Shown: positions 12,976 through 22,656 of the stretch, piece after piece | Numbering within the stretch: position 1 is the stretch's first letter | Layout of the letters: every line of letters starts with the position of its first letter | NCBI GenBank assembly: GCA_937995595.1 | Contig: CALKJW010000008.1 | Location: forward strand, 1-64,000 | Origin: an uncultured Phycisphaerales bacterium | GTDB taxonomy: Bacteria; Planctomycetota; Phycisphaerae; Phycisphaerales; UBA1924 | Direction: 5' to 3' | Length of the DNA stretch: 64,000 bases | Notes under the pieces: model-generated | What the model was told of the DNA's origin: nothing | Seen by the model: the letters and a program-made list of their open reading frames with translations, nothing else | Databases searched by the model: none | Program-made: the position numbers and the translations under genes

Positions 12976-14079
12976 ATGCATCGACGGGTCACCACCTGCA
13001 TCGGCATGTCCGCCGCGCTGTTCTTGGCCTGTTGTGCGGCGCACGCGCAATCGACCGAACTGCGCCTCGACCCCTCGGGCACGTGGGAGCAGACCGATGC
13101 GCCAATCCCCGGCACGCCGGAGGCGGTGCTGGCCGAGGCGCGGCGGGCGCTGGCCAACGACCGTCCCGGCGCGGCCAAACTCGCGCTGGACCCGTGGATC
13201 AAGGCCAACGAGCGCACCGGCAGCCCGCTGCTGGCCGAGGCGATCCTGCTCCGCGGCGACGCGCACACCGCGCTGGGCGACGAGTACGAGGCGCTGTACG
13301 ACTACGAGCGGGTCATCCGCGAGTTCCCCTCCACCGAGTCCTACACCGTCGCGGTCGAGCGCGAACTGAACATCGGCGTCAAGTACGTCAACGGGATGAA
13401 GCGGCGGTTCTTCGGCTTCCGCGTGCTCGACGCCGAGGACGTCGGGGAGGAACTGCTCATCCGCGTGCAGGAGCGGCTGCCGGGCAGCCGCGTGGCGGAG
13501 CGCGCGGGCATCGAACTGGCCGACTACTACTTCCGGGCGCGGAAACTGGAACTGGCCTCCGACGCCTACGACCTGTTCGTGCAGTTGTACCCGCGGAGCC
13601 AGTACGTGCCCAAGGCGATGGAGCGGCGCATCTACGCGACCATCGCGGCCTACAAGGGCCCGAAGTACGACCCCGCGCCGCTGCTGGACGCGCAGGTGCT
13701 GGTGCGGCGGTTCACGGCGTTCTACCCCGCGCAGGCGCGGCAGGCCGGGCTCGACGACGCGCTGGTCGCGCGGCTGGACGACTCGGCGGCGCAGGAACTC
13801 ATCGAGTCGGCCCGGTGGTACCTGTCGCGCAACGACGAGGTCTCGGCGCGGTACGTGCTCAAGCGGCTGCTGCGGCAGCACCCGCGCTCGGGCGCGGCGC
13901 AGCAGGCGTACACGTTCATGGTGGAGAAGGGCTGGATCGAGCCGCCGCGCGAGGATCGCGACGCGCCGGCGAGCGACGCGCCGTCCGGCCGGACCCCCGG
14001 CGCGCGGGCCGGCGAGCCCGTTCGCGGCACGCCGCTGGGCGCCGGCGCGACGGCCGCTCGCGCGGAGGCCGAACCGTGA
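12976..14079 (+). CDS. TPR-containing envelope protein, BamD/YfiO-like
   Basis: This is a 367-residue exported protein. The N-terminus is a signal sequence (MHRRVTTCIGMSAALFLACC) with either a lipoprotein-type Cys (FLAC/CC) or a signal peptidase I site after AHA. Residues about 45-310 are helical with tetratricopeptide-like periodicity (DAHTALGDEYEALYDYERVI, YPRSQYVPKAMERR, LLRQHPRSGAAQQAY), as in BamD/YfiO, the lipoprotein of the outer-membrane barrel assembly machine. The C-terminus is a Pro/Ala/Arg tail. The stop overlaps the GTG of the LptE-like lipoprotein gene, which supports a joint role at the outer membrane. The BamD identity is an inference from fold pattern and neighbour. Confidence 0.75.
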   Translation: MHRRVTTCIGMSAALFLACCAAHAQSTELRLDPSGTWEQTDAPIPGTPEAVLAEARRALANDRPGAAKLALDPWIKANERTGSPLLAEAILLRGDAHTALGDEYEALYDYERVIREFPSTESYTVAVERELNIGVKYVNGMKRRFFGFRVLDAEDVGEELLIRVQERLPGSRVAERAGIELADYYFRARKLELASDAYDLFVQLYPRSQYVPKAMERRIYATIAAYKGPKYDPAPLLDAQVLVRRFTAFYPAQARQAGLDDALVARLDDSAAQELIESARWYLSRNDEVSARYVLKRLLRQHPRSGAAQQAYTFMVEKGWIEPPREDRDAPASDAPSGRTPGARAGEPVRGTPLGAGATAARAEAEP

Positions 14080-14606
14080 ACCGCCGCACTCGCAACGTCC
14101 TGTTCACGGGCGCGCTGCTGTCGTGCTGCGTTGCGGCGGGCTGCGCGTCGGACCCGACGCGCGGCTACTCGTTCGAGTCGTCGTACTCGACGGACGTGCG
14201 CACGGTGCACGTGCCGATCTTCGAGAACCCGACGTTTGCGCGCGGGGTGGAGATCGAACTGACGGACGCGATCATCAAGGAGATCCAGCGCGTGACGCCG
14301 TGGACGGTCGTCGCCGCGGAGAGCGCGCAGACGTCCCTGACGGGCCGGATCACGGAAGCGGAGTTGCGTCGGCTGTCGACCGGGCGGGGCACGGGGATCG
14401 CGCAGGAACTGGCGTACTCGGTCACGGTCGAGTTCGAGTGGAAGGACAACCGGACGGGGCGGGTGCTGACCTCGCGGCGGGGGTTCCGCGCGTCCGATAC
14501 GTTCGTGCCCGCGCGGGGCGTGGGGGAGCGGATCGAGCACGGGCAGCGGGGCGCGGTGCAGCGGCTGGCCCGGGACATCGTGGCCGAACTTCGGTCGAAC
14601 TGGTAA
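14076..14606 (+). CDS. lptE: LptE-like LPS-assembly lipoprotein
   Basis: This is a 176-residue lipoprotein candidate with a signal ending in CVAAGCASD, where the Cys would be lipidated. The mature part matches the LptE family pattern: an early strand with FENPTFARGVEIELTDAIIK, a central LTGRITEAELR, then AYSVTVEFEWKDNRTGRVL and a closing helix. LptE plugs the LptD barrel that inserts lipopolysaccharide in the outer membrane. The GTG start at 14076 overlaps the preceding TGA as GTGA, so translation is coupled. LptD is not in the window. The family call is reasonable but the sequence is short and divergent. Confidence 0.8.
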   Translation: MNRRTRNVLFTGALLSCCVAAGCASDPTRGYSFESSYSTDVRTVHVPIFENPTFARGVEIELTDAIIKEIQRVTPWTVVAAESAQTSLTGRITEAELRRLSTGRGTGIAQELAYSVTVEFEWKDNRTGRVLTSRRGFRASDTFVPARGVGERIEHGQRGAVQRLARDIVAELRSNW

Positions 14607-14725
14607 CGCTCCACGCCTAGCGTTGAGATGCCGATAGACCCGGTCGGGAGAGCCCTCAGAGGGCGCCCGGGGGAGATTCGGCGTGCATCGCCCGGCGATC
14701 CCCGTCGAACACCCGGACGTACCAG
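14607..14725 (+). other. Short gap between lptE-like gene and ftsH
   Basis: This is a 119-base gap. It contains a small perfect hairpin (GCCCTCAGAGGGC, 14652-14664) without a T-run, so it is not a classical terminator. No promoter or RBS is obvious before ftsH, whose start is uncertain between ATG 14726 and ATG 14744. Confidence 0.4.
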
Positions 14726-16858
14726 ATGGGGCACCGCAGACCCATGACCAACGCTGACCAACGGCCCATCACCAACGCCCGCGAGAGCGGCCTGCTGCGC
14801 GTCGAGTCGTCCGAACGCGATCGGAATCGGCCCGCGCGTCGCTCGCGCGAGGGCGACGAGGACGGCGGCGGCCCGGGCGGGGGGGGCGGGGGGGGCGGGG
14901 CGCGGCCGCCGCGGGGCATCATGTCGGCGGTGGTGGTGCTGCTGGTGGTGCTGATGGCGCTGGTGCTGACCAGCAGCATGTCGAGCCAGGCGCGGCCGCT
15001 GACGTCGTGGTCGGAGTTCAAGAACTACTACGCGAGCGACCCGACGATGCGCGAGGGCATCGTGGAGGTGCGAGACAACGGCATCCGCGCGGTGACCGAG
15101 CGGTTCCCCGGCCAGGAGGGCAAGCCGGTGGCGGTGGTGTTCCCGATCGGGGCGGGGGACCGGGAGTTCTACCTGAAGGAAGTGAACGAACTGACCGGCG
15201 GACGCTTCAAGCAGGTGCCGACCGGCGTGTGGCAGAGCGTGCTGATCTCGCTGCTGCCGTTCGTGATCATCATCGCGATCATCTGGTTCTTCATCTCGCG
15301 GGTGCTGCGGTCGGCCGGTGGCGCGGGGCCGGGCGGGATGCTGGGCAGTTTCGGCAAGTCGCGCCACCGGATGTTCACCAAGGAGAACACGGGCGTGACC
15401 TTCGCCGACGTCGCCGGGATCGACGAGGCCAAGGACGAGGTGACCGAGATCATCGAGTTCCTCAAGAACCCCAAGCGGTTCATGAAACTCGGCGGCCGGA
15501 TCCCGCGCGGCGTGCTGCTCATCGGCGAGCCGGGGTGCGGCAAGACGCTGCTGGCCAAGGCCATCGCGGGCGAGGCGGAGGTGCCGTTCTTCTCGATCTC
15601 CGGCTCGGACTTTGTCGAGATGTTCGTCGGCGTGGGCGCCTCGCGCGTGCGCGACCTGTTCAAGCAGGCCAAGGAGTCGGCGCCGTGCATCATCTTCCTC
15701 GACGAGATCGACGCGGTGGGTCGCCGGCGCGGCGGGGGGTACAGCCACGGCGGGCACGACGAGCGCGAGCAGACGCTCAACGCGATCCTGGTCGAGATGG
15801 ACGGCTTCGGCTCGGCGGACGGGGTGATCGTGATCGCCGCGACCAACCGGGCCGACGTGCTCGACCCCGCGCTGACGCGCCCGGGCCGGTTTGACCGGCA
15901 GATCGTGGTGCCTCGGCCGGACCTGAAGGGGCGCGTCGAGATCCTGAAGGTGCACGCCAAGAAGGTGAAACTGGGTCCCGACGTGGACCTGGAGCGCGTG
16001 GCCCGCGCGACGCCGATGTTCAGCGGCGCCGACCTGGCCGCGCTGATCAACGAAGCCGCGATCGCCGCGACGCTGCACAACAAGGAGTTCGTGGAGCAGG
16101 AGGACCTCGAGGAGGCGCGGGACAAGGTGAAGTTCGGGCGCGCCCGCAAGTCGGCCCGGCGCGAGAAGGACGACAACCGCCTGACGGCGTACCACGAGGC
16201 GGGGCACGCGGTGCTGCAGGCGATCCTGACCGACGCGGACCCGCTGCACAAGGTGACGATCATCCCGCGCGGCAACGCCGGCGGGGCGACCTTCAGCCTG
16301 CCGGAGAAGGACCGCATGGGCTACGGGGCCAAGTGGCTCAAGGCCACCATGCGCGTGCTGTGCGGCGGGCGCATCGCGGAGGAGAAGGCCATCGGCGACG
16401 TCTCGACGGGCGCCTCGATGGACATCGCGCAGGTGACGAACCTGGCGCGGATGATGGTGCTGGAGTGGGGCATGAGCCCGCGGCTGGGGTTCGTGCGCTA
16501 CGCCCCGGTGGACACGCGCGAGATGCTGCTGCCCGAGAAGGACTACTCGGAACAGACGGCGCGGATCATCGACGAGGAGATCCGCCGGCTGGTGGACGAG
16601 GCCTACAACGAGGCGCAGCGGCTGATCGAGGCCAACTGGGACAAGGTCGTGGCGGTGGCCGAGGCCCTGCTGAAGCACGAGACGCTGGGGGCCGACGACG
16701 TGCGCCGGCTGCTCAAGGGCGAGCCGCTGGGCAAGCCGACGGTGGGCGACCTGCTGGCGGCCGAGGCGCGTCGGGACGCGCCCCAGAACGCCCCGCCGCG
16801 TGCGACGCCCGATGCGCCGCCGGACCTCCCGCCCGGGATGATGCCGACGCCCGCCTGA
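14726..16858 (+). CDS. ftsH: ATP-dependent zinc metalloprotease FtsH
   Basis: FtsH is a membrane-anchored hexameric AAA+ protease that degrades misassembled membrane proteins and regulators. The 710 residues start with an unusual charged N-terminus and a Gly run (about 50-60). Then come TM1 ([19 protein letters not shown]), a periplasmic domain (about 90-165), TM2 ([19 protein letters not shown]), the AAA domain with Walker A GEPGCGKT (about 266) and Walker [12 protein letters not shown], the second region of homology ending RPGRFDRQ, and the protease domain with zinc site HEAGH (about 489). Walker A carries E-P-G-C in place of the common P-P-G-T. The C-terminus is Pro-rich. ATG 14726 is the longest start; ATG 14744 would remove six residues. 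Confidence 0.97.
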   Translation: MGHRRPMTNADQRPITNARESGLLRVESSERDRNRPARRSREGDEDGGGPGGGGGGGGARPPRGIMSAVVVLLVVLMALVLTSSMSSQARPLTSWSEFKNYYASDPTMREGIVEVRDNGIRAVTERFPGQEGKPVAVVFPIGAGDREFYLKEVNELTGGRFKQVPTGVWQSVLISLLPFVIIIAIIWFFISRVLRSAGGAGPGGMLGSFGKSRHRMFTKENTGVTFADVAGIDEAKDEVTEIIEFLKNPKRFMKLGGRIPRGVLLIGEPGCGKTLLAKAIAGEAEVPFFSISGSDFVEMFVGVGASRVRDLFKQAKESAPCIIFLDEIDAVGRRRGGGYSHGGHDEREQTLNAILVEMDGFGSADGVIVIAATNRADVLDPALTRPGRFDRQIVVPRPDLKGRVEILKVHAKKVKLGPDVDLERVARATPMFSGADLAALINEAAIAATLHNKEFVEQEDLEEARDKVKFGRARKSARREKDDNRLTAYHEAGHAVLQAILTDADPLHKVTIIPRGNAGGATFSLPEKDRMGYGAKWLKATMRVLCGGRIAEEKAIGDVSTGASMDIAQVTNLARMMVLEWGMSPRLGFVRYAPVDTREMLLPEKDYSEQTARIIDEEIRRLVDEAYNEAQRLIEANWDKVVAVAEALLKHETLGADDVRRLLKGEPLGKPTVGDLLAAEARRDAPQNAPPRATPDAPPDLPPGMMPTPA

Positions 16859-16927
16859 CGGGCGGCGCGTCGTCCCGCGTGGGCGGGGGCGGCGCGGTCG
16901 GGTATTCTGGGCGGCGGAGCGAGCCAC

Positions 16928-17542
16928 GTGCCGTCACCGCAGGACATCCCGGCGAACCGAACGACGACGAAACTGCTCGACGCGCTGCGCGACCACGGGA
17001 ACGAGCCCGCGTGGGCGCAGATCGACGCGCGCTACCGGCCGGTGATCCGCGGCCTGGCGCGGCAACTGGGGCTTGGCGGCAACGACGCCGAGGAGGTCGC
17101 GCAGCAGGCGCTGACGGAGTTTGTGCGGGCCTACCGGGAGGGGCGGTACGACCGGAGCAAGGGCCGGCTCAGTTCGTGGATCATGGGCATCGCGCACCAC
17201 ACGACGCTGCGGATGGTCCGCGCGGGGCGGATGGTCAACACGCCGGGCGCGACGGCGATGGCGGAGGTCGCCGACGAGCACACGCTGCGCAGCATCTGGA
17301 CCGACGAGCGCGACCGGGCGATCCTGGAGCGCGCGCTGAACATCATCCGCGACGAGTCCTCGGTCGACGACCGGACGCTTCGGGCGTTCGAACTGGTCGC
17401 GCTCCGCGGCGTTCCGGCCGAGGAGGTCGGCGCGCAGTGCGGGATGAGCGTGGACCAGGTCTACGTGGCGCGCAGCCGCGTCACCAAGCGGCTGCGGTCG
17501 CTGGTCGAATCGCTGACGGCGGCGTTCGAGGAGGACGCCTGA
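16928..17542 (+). CDS. ECF-type RNA polymerase sigma factor
   Basis: This is a 204-residue sigma-70 relative with only regions 2 and 4. Region 2 spans about 40-100 (DAEEVAQQALTEFVRAY, SSWIMGIAHHTTLRMVRAGR). Region 4 is at about 150-200 (VALRGVPAEEVGAQCGMS, VDQVYVARSRVTKRLRSL) with a helix-turn-helix. It starts at GTG 16928. The next gene begins one base after its stop and encodes a protein with an anti-sigma-type zinc finger joined to a Ser/Thr kinase. Planctomycetes have many ECF factors paired with protein kinases, so this sigma factor is probably controlled by its downstream partner. Its target promoters are unknown. Confidence 0.93.
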   Translation: MPSPQDIPANRTTTKLLDALRDHGNEPAWAQIDARYRPVIRGLARQLGLGGNDAEEVAQQALTEFVRAYREGRYDRSKGRLSSWIMGIAHHTTLRMVRAGRMVNTPGATAMAEVADEHTLRSIWTDERDRAILERALNIIRDESSVDDRTLRAFELVALRGVPAEEVGAQCGMSVDQVYVARSRVTKRLRSLVESLTAAFEEDA

Positions 17543-17543
17543 G

Positions 17544-20453
17544 ATGAGCGGCCCGCCGACACGCACGCCCGGGCCGACGGGCGACGCCGGCTGCCCGGAG
17601 ACCTGGCAGATCGAGCGGCTGGCCGAGGGGGGGACCGACCGTCCCGAGGTCTCGGCGCACGTCGAGCGCTGCGCCGCGTGCGCCCGGCGGCTGGCGCAGG
17701 CGCGCGCCGACGCGGCGTTCCTTTCCCGCGCGCGGTCGCTGGCGGGGGCGGGGCTTGGACCGGAGGGCTCGCCGCGGATCGCGGGCTACCGGGTGCTGGG
17801 GGTCGTGAGTTCGGGGGCGCAGGGCGTGGTGTACCGGGCGGTGCAGGAGTCGACGTCGCGCGTGGTGGCGATCAAGACGCTGGCCGCGGGGCTGACGCCG
17901 AGCACGCGCCAGCGCATGCGCGCCGAGCGCGAGGCGGAGATCGCGGCCCGGCTGCGTCACCAGAACATCGTGACGGTGTTCGAGTCGCGCACGCTGGCCG
18001 ACGACCGCATCGCGGTGATCATGGAGTTCGTGGACGGCGTGCCGCTGGACACGTGGAGGCCGGCGGGCGCGACGGCGGGCGAGCGGCGGCGCGAGATGCT
18101 GCGCGTGTTCATCCAGGTGTGCAACGCGATCCACCACGCGCACCTCAACGGCGTGATCCACCGAGACCTGAAGCCGGACAACATCCTCGTGACGCCCGAG
18201 GCGCGCCCGGTGGTGCTGGACTTCGGCATCGCGATGGCGCGCGGCATCCGCGGGACGCTCACGGGCGAGTTCGCCGGCACGCCCGCGTACGCCTCTCCCG
18301 AGCAGGCGTCGGGCAAGCCCGACGAGGTGGACGCGCTGACCGACGTGTACTCGCTGGGGGTGATCCTCTACCGCCTGCTGTGCGGCGAGATGCCGTACAC
18401 GGTAGAGGGGTCGATCTTCGACATCGCGCGGACGATCGGGACGGTCGAGCCCGTCCCGCCGCGGCAGCGCGACCCGGTCGTGCACGCCGACCTGGAGGCG
18501 GTGGTGCTGCGCGCCTTGCGGAAGGAGAAGGACCGGCGGTACCAGTCGGCGGCGAGCCTGGCGCGCGACCTGGAGCGGTACCTCTCGGGCGCGCCGGTCG
18601 AGGCGCGCAGCGGCTCGGGGTGGTACCTGCTGCGCAAGGCGCTGCTGCTGAACCGGCGACGGCTGGCGCTGGCGGGCGCGGCGGCTGCGCTGGTGCTGGG
18701 CGCGGGCGCGGCGGTGGCGTGGAGCGTGGCCAGCGCGGCCGACGCCGCGCGAAGCGCCGAGTTCCAGCGGGAGCAGGCGCACGCCGAGAACACCCGCGCC
18801 CGCGCGGTGACGGAACTGCTCCGCGAGGCGCTGCCCAACGCGGACCCGGCGCGCCCCGAACTGGCGATGATGTTCGGCTCGGGCATGAGCCGGCTGTACT
18901 ACCGGCTGGAGACGGGCGCGTTCGGCGACGACCCGGAACTGGACCAGGCGCTGCGGCGGATGTGGGCCAACGTCTACACCGAACTCGGCTCGGGCAAGGC
19001 GCTGTCGATGGTCGAGTACGCCGAGGTCGCGCTGCGCACGGGCCTGACGCAACTGCGCCTGCAGCACGCTGGCGACCACCCGGACATCGCCGCGACGCTG
19101 CACGAACTGGCGGGCGTGCTGCTGGTGCGGGCGCGGGCGGCGGAGGCCGAGCGCGTGTGCCGCGACGCGCTGGCGATGCGCGAGCGGCTGTTCGGTCGCG
19201 CGGCGGTGCAGACGGCCGACAGCCGTGCGCTGCTGGCGCGGAGCCTGATGGAACTGGGCCGGCCCGAGGAGGCGGTGCGCGAAGCGCACGGGGCGATGGC
19301 GGTGTTCCGCGGCCTGCCGGACCGGGACGCGGACCTGCGGATCGCGCAGATGTCCGCGCTCGTCGGGCGGCGCGCGCTGGAGCGTGGCGAGTGGCCGCTG
19401 GCCGAATCGGCCACGCGCGACGCCGCGACCCGCAGGCTGCGCCGCCTGCCGCCGGCCGACCCGGACGTGCTGGCGTCGCTGCACGCGGCGGCGGACCTTG
19501 CCGAGGCGCGGCCGCGCGGCGAGATGGCGGGCGTGCTGGGCGCGGCGTGGGGCGTGCCGCCGGAGTCCGCCGCGCGGGCCGTCCGCGCCGACGCGCCGGT
19601 GCTGCAGGGCTCGGACTCGGGCGACTGGTGCGCGCCGCGCACGAGCGGGCGCACAGCGGCGCTGGGGCGCATCCTGCGTCTGCAGGCCGCGCTGCTGGGC
19701 CCGGACGACCCGGCGCAGGTGCGCACGCTGATCGCGCAGATCTCGGCGGCGCAGGGCGAGCGGCTGCTGGCCGAGAAACGCACGGCGGCGCTGCGGGCGG
19801 TCGAGATTCTCTCGAACATCTACGGCCCGCTGCACCGCAAGGTGCTCGCGTGCCTGGAAGAGGCGGCGCTGGTGCTCGCCTACGAGGGCCGGCCCGACGA
19901 GGCCGCGGCGCTGACCGAGCGCGCCCAGCGCATCTGCGAGCAGGTGCCCGAGGACGTCCGCGACACGCTGGTGACGGCCAACTCTCGCCGGCATCTGGGC
20001 TGGTTTCTGTCGATGGCCGGGCGCGACGCCGAGGCGCTGCCGCACTACCGGCGGGCCTACGACGAGATCGCCGCGGCGCTGGGGCCCGATCACCACGTCG
20101 CCGCGCTCACGGAGGCGGGGCTGGCGCTGTGCCTTGCCCGCACGGGCGACCTGGAGGGCGCGGAGGATCGGTCTCGCCGCGCGCTGGAACTGGCCACGGC
20201 CTCGCGGGCCCGAGCGCAGGACCAGTTGGCGCACATCTCGTTCTACCGCGCCGAGGTGCTCCGCATGCAGGGCCGCTGGGCCGAGGCGCGGCCGCTGTAC
20301 GAGGACGCGTGGCGGGTCTTCTACCGCTGTCTTGCGCCCGGGTACGCGTGGCGGCAGAGCACCGTGCACGGCATGGTCGCGGTGTGCGAACACGTGGGCG
20401 ACATGAGCGGCGCGGCGGTGTGGCGCGGCCGGGTCGATCGGGACGGGGAATGA
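17544..20453 (+). CDS. Transmembrane Ser/Thr protein kinase with anti-sigma zinc finger and TPR sensor region
   Basis: This is a 969-residue multidomain protein. Residues about 30-55 hold a zinc-binding anti-sigma motif, H-x3-C-x2-C (HVERCAAC), before the kinase. The Hanks-type kinase domain (about 80-350) has a glycine loop GAQGVVYRA, VAIK, the catalytic HRDLKPDN (about 207), DFG and SPEQA, so it should be active. One membrane segment follows (about 373-395, LALAGAAAALVLGAGAAVAW). The outer part is helical with TPR repeats to the end (about 400-969; for example LHELAGVLLVRARAAEAERV, LGWFLSMAGRDAEALPHYRR). It begins one base after the sigma gene stop. The likely model is an external or periplasmic sensor that frees or phosphorylates the sigma factor. 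The zinc finger is seen, but its binding to this sigma factor is inferred. Confidence 0.93.
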   Translation: MSGPPTRTPGPTGDAGCPETWQIERLAEGGTDRPEVSAHVERCAACARRLAQARADAAFLSRARSLAGAGLGPEGSPRIAGYRVLGVVSSGAQGVVYRAVQESTSRVVAIKTLAAGLTPSTRQRMRAEREAEIAARLRHQNIVTVFESRTLADDRIAVIMEFVDGVPLDTWRPAGATAGERRREMLRVFIQVCNAIHHAHLNGVIHRDLKPDNILVTPEARPVVLDFGIAMARGIRGTLTGEFAGTPAYASPEQASGKPDEVDALTDVYSLGVILYRLLCGEMPYTVEGSIFDIARTIGTVEPVPPRQRDPVVHADLEAVVLRALRKEKDRRYQSAASLARDLERYLSGAPVEARSGSGWYLLRKALLLNRRRLALAGAAAALVLGAGAAVAWSVASAADAARSAEFQREQAHAENTRARAVTELLREALPNADPARPELAMMFGSGMSRLYYRLETGAFGDDPELDQALRRMWANVYTELGSGKALSMVEYAEVALRTGLTQLRLQHAGDHPDIAATLHELAGVLLVRARAAEAERVCRDALAMRERLFGRAAVQTADSRALLARSLMELGRPEEAVREAHGAMAVFRGLPDRDADLRIAQMSALVGRRALERGEWPLAESATRDAATRRLRRLPPADPDVLASLHAAADLAEARPRGEMAGVLGAAWGVPPESAARAVRADAPVLQGSDSGDWCAPRTSGRTAALGRILRLQAALLGPDDPAQVRTLIAQISAAQGERLLAEKRTAALRAVEILSNIYGPLHRKVLACLEEAALVLAYEGRPDEAAALTERAQRICEQVPEDVRDTLVTANSRRHLGWFLSMAGRDAEALPHYRRAYDEIAAALGPDHHVAALTEAGLALCLARTGDLEGAEDRSRRALELATASRARAQDQLAHISFYRAEVLRMQGRWAEARPLYEDAWRVFYRCLAPGYAWRQSTVHGMVAVCEHVGDMSGAAVWRGRVDRDGE

Positions 20454-20469
20454 CCGCCGCGCTGCACGA

Positions 20470-21405
20470 TCAGGGCTTGACGACGTGCAGGCCGGTCGCG
20501 TTGACGACCATCGCGTCGCCGCGGACATCCGCGACCGTGCCGACGACGATCAGTTCGCTGTGCTCCCTGATGCCCCAGCGGCCCTTGATGTCGGTCCGCA
20601 GGGGCGCGCCTCTGGCGTCGACGATCTGCACCGTCGCTGAGTGCAGCGTGATGTCCTCGCGCGGGATGCAGCAGTAGTCCCACGGCGCGGGGCAGTTGTC
20701 GCCGGGGATATCGTCGCAAGCCTTGATGCCGCGGCCGACGAGCGTCAAGACCGCGCGCTCCTTCACGAACGGTTCCTTGCTGCCGCCGACGCGCCCCTTG
20801 AGCACGATCTTGTCACCCTTCTGCAGGCCCTTCTTGGCGTCGACGACGTCGGGCGCGGGGTCGGGCGCCGTGTCGAGCAGCATGCCCGCGGGCAGGCCGA
20901 CGCGGGGAACGAAGACGCCGCCGGCCGCGATGGTCATGGGCGCGTCGTCGGTCGCGGCGGAGACGACCTTGCCGGTCACGAAGACCTCGGCGGCGGGCAC
21001 GAGCCCGGACCGGCCCTTGACCGAGTAGGAGAGCGGCTTGCCGGCGGAGTCGACCAGTTGCACGGCCGCGCGGTTCTCGGGTTTGAGCGGGCACGCGGCG
21101 ACGGTTTGGCCGCCGGTCTGGCGCATCACGCCCGCCGCGGCGGCGTCGTCCACCAGCACGAACTCGGCGCGCCCGGCGGCGAACGCGTCGTCGGCGTTGG
21201 CCACGCGGCCGCGCACGGTGATGGTGTCGCCCGCCCTGGCGGTCTTGGCGGCGGCGCTCAGTTCGATCGCGCCCGGCGGGATGGCCCTGAGACGGTGGCT
21301 CTCGGGGAGGTCCTGCGCGGCGGCGTGGAAGGGCGCCAAGCCGATCGCCGCGATCGCAAGCAGGCCGATGCGGAGGCCGCGGACAACAGAACGGTTGCGA
21401 TTCAT
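20470..21405 (-). CDS. Secreted protein with two copies of a beta-rich domain
   Basis: This is a 311-residue protein with a signal peptide (GLLAIAAIGLAPFHAAAQ). The mature part is an internal duplication, about 57-165 and about 193-308. Both copies run GDxIxxxGRV, then a strand containing VL, then a Cys block, then AAVQLVDSAGKPL / ATVQIVDARGAPL, then KGRSGL / KGRWGI and a final xVxGxV. The second copy has a Cys-rich loop (CDDIPGDNCPAPWDYCC), which suggests disulfides or metal binding. No family is recognised; the pattern resembles nucleic-acid-binding-like OB barrels only loosely. ATG 21405 has AGGAG 8 bases upstream. It lies 64 bases downstream of an ABC permease gene on the same strand. Confidence 0.8.
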   Translation of the reverse strand: MNRNRSVVRGLRIGLLAIAAIGLAPFHAAAQDLPESHRLRAIPPGAIELSAAAKTARAGDTITVRGRVANADDAFAAGRAEFVLVDDAAAAGVMRQTGGQTVAACPLKPENRAAVQLVDSAGKPLSYSVKGRSGLVPAAEVFVTGKVVSAATDDAPMTIAAGGVFVPRVGLPAGMLLDTAPDPAPDVVDAKKGLQKGDKIVLKGRVGGSKEPFVKERAVLTLVGRGIKACDDIPGDNCPAPWDYCCIPREDITLHSATVQIVDARGAPLRTDIKGRWGIREHSELIVVGTVADVRGDAMVVNATGLHVVKP

Positions 21406-21469
21406 GGTCGAACTCCTGTGTTTCATCGTTCGTCGGCGCGGGCTCGCACGGGGTCCCGGGCCGCGTGGT

Positions 21470-22642
21470 TCATACCGACTTGAGCGCGGTGGGGATGGGC
21501 ATTCGAAGACACCGCCACGCGGGCGGGAGCGCGCCGACCAGCCCGAGCGCGACGCCCGAGCCAAGGCCGATGAGCACAACGGTCGCGTCGACGACCAGCG
21601 CGAACGCGCCGGCGGAGAACCGCACCCCGACGCCGTCGAGCGCCAGCACGCCCGCCGCGCACGCGGCGAGCGCGCCCGCGGCGGTCGCGAGGCTCGACTC
21701 CTGCACGAGCGAGACGACGATCGCGCCGCGCCGGAACCCCAGCGACTGGAGCGTGCCCAACTCGCGCACGCGCGAAGCGAACGCGGCGTACATCGTGTTG
21801 AGCCCGCCGAACAGGCCGCCCACCGCGATGAGCGAGGCGGTGACCCACGCGACGGCGCGGATGGGCGCGAAGAACGCGGAGAGCTGGCGGTAGTACTCGC
21901 GCTCGGGCATGGCCGCCAGTTTCAGGTCGGGCCTCATGAGGGCGAACGCGGCGATGTCCTCGAACTCGGCCTGCTCCGGGTCGAGGGTCAGCACGACGCA
22001 CGAGATCGTCTCGCGTCTGGTCGCCGTCATGACGTCGGCCAGCGGCGCCCAGATCTCGCCGTCGAGCACCGACCCGGGCGCGGTGAACCGCCCGACGACC
22101 GTCCACGGGCGGTTGTCGATGCGCAGTTGCGCGCCGACCGCGAGGTCGATCTGGCGCACGCCGATCGTCGTCGCCGCCATCCGGCCCACGATCACTTCGT
22201 CGGCGCCGGCCCGCGGCAGTCGTCCTTCGATCAGCGACACGTCGCCGTGCACCAGCGTCGCCGCGGGCGTGACGCCGCGCAGGAAGGCGTTGCCGTGCCG
22301 TTCTCCCGCGGGACCGGCGCGGACGGGGAGCATCACGTGCACCTCGGGCGAGACGTACGCGACGCCCGCGCGGGTGCGGATGCCCGAGACCGACGCCTCG
22401 ATCAGCGACGCCGTCGCCGCGCTGATCTCGGACCGTTCGACGCTCTCCTCGCTGCCGACGCCCATGACGAGCACGTTGTGCTGATGGCCCGTGGCGCGCA
22501 GCGCGCCGTCCATGCCGCGGACGAACCCCCCCGCCACGATGACCAGCAGCACCACCAGCGCGCCGCCGAGCACCGACAGCGCCAGGCGCAGGGGCGACCT
22601 GCCCAGGTTTCTGACCGCGTAGTCGAACGGGAGCAGTCGCAC
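21470..22642 (-). CDS. ABC transporter permease, FtsX/MacB type (second permease)
   Basis: This is a 390-residue permease with the MacB/FtsX plan: one N-terminal membrane helix (LALSVLGGALVVLLVIVAGG), a large periplasmic domain (about 45-270) and three C-terminal helices (about 275-385). VRELGTLQSLGFRRGAIVVS is the typical cytoplasmic coupling loop. It starts at GTG 22642, 14 bases after the stop of the first permease. Together with the upstream permease, ATPase and adaptor it should form an efflux or lipoprotein/peptide export complex. The substrate is unknown. Confidence 0.9.
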   Translation of the reverse strand: MRLLPFDYAVRNLGRSPLRLALSVLGGALVVLLVIVAGGFVRGMDGALRATGHQHNVLVMGVGSEESVERSEISAATASLIEASVSGIRTRAGVAYVSPEVHVMLPVRAGPAGERHGNAFLRGVTPAATLVHGDVSLIEGRLPRAGADEVIVGRMAATTIGVRQIDLAVGAQLRIDNRPWTVVGRFTAPGSVLDGEIWAPLADVMTATRRETISCVVLTLDPEQAEFEDIAAFALMRPDLKLAAMPEREYYRQLSAFFAPIRAVAWVTASLIAVGGLFGGLNTMYAAFASRVRELGTLQSLGFRRGAIVVSLVQESSLATAAGALAACAAGVLALDGVGVRFSAGAFALVVDATVVLIGLGSGVALGLVGALPPAWRCLRMPIPTALKSV

Positions 22643-22656
22643 CGGTGGTCACTCCT

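Noticed and set aside
14652-14664. Small hairpin GCCCTCAGAGGGC before ftsH as a terminator
   Set aside because: No T-run follows and the stem is short; cannot separate the operons.
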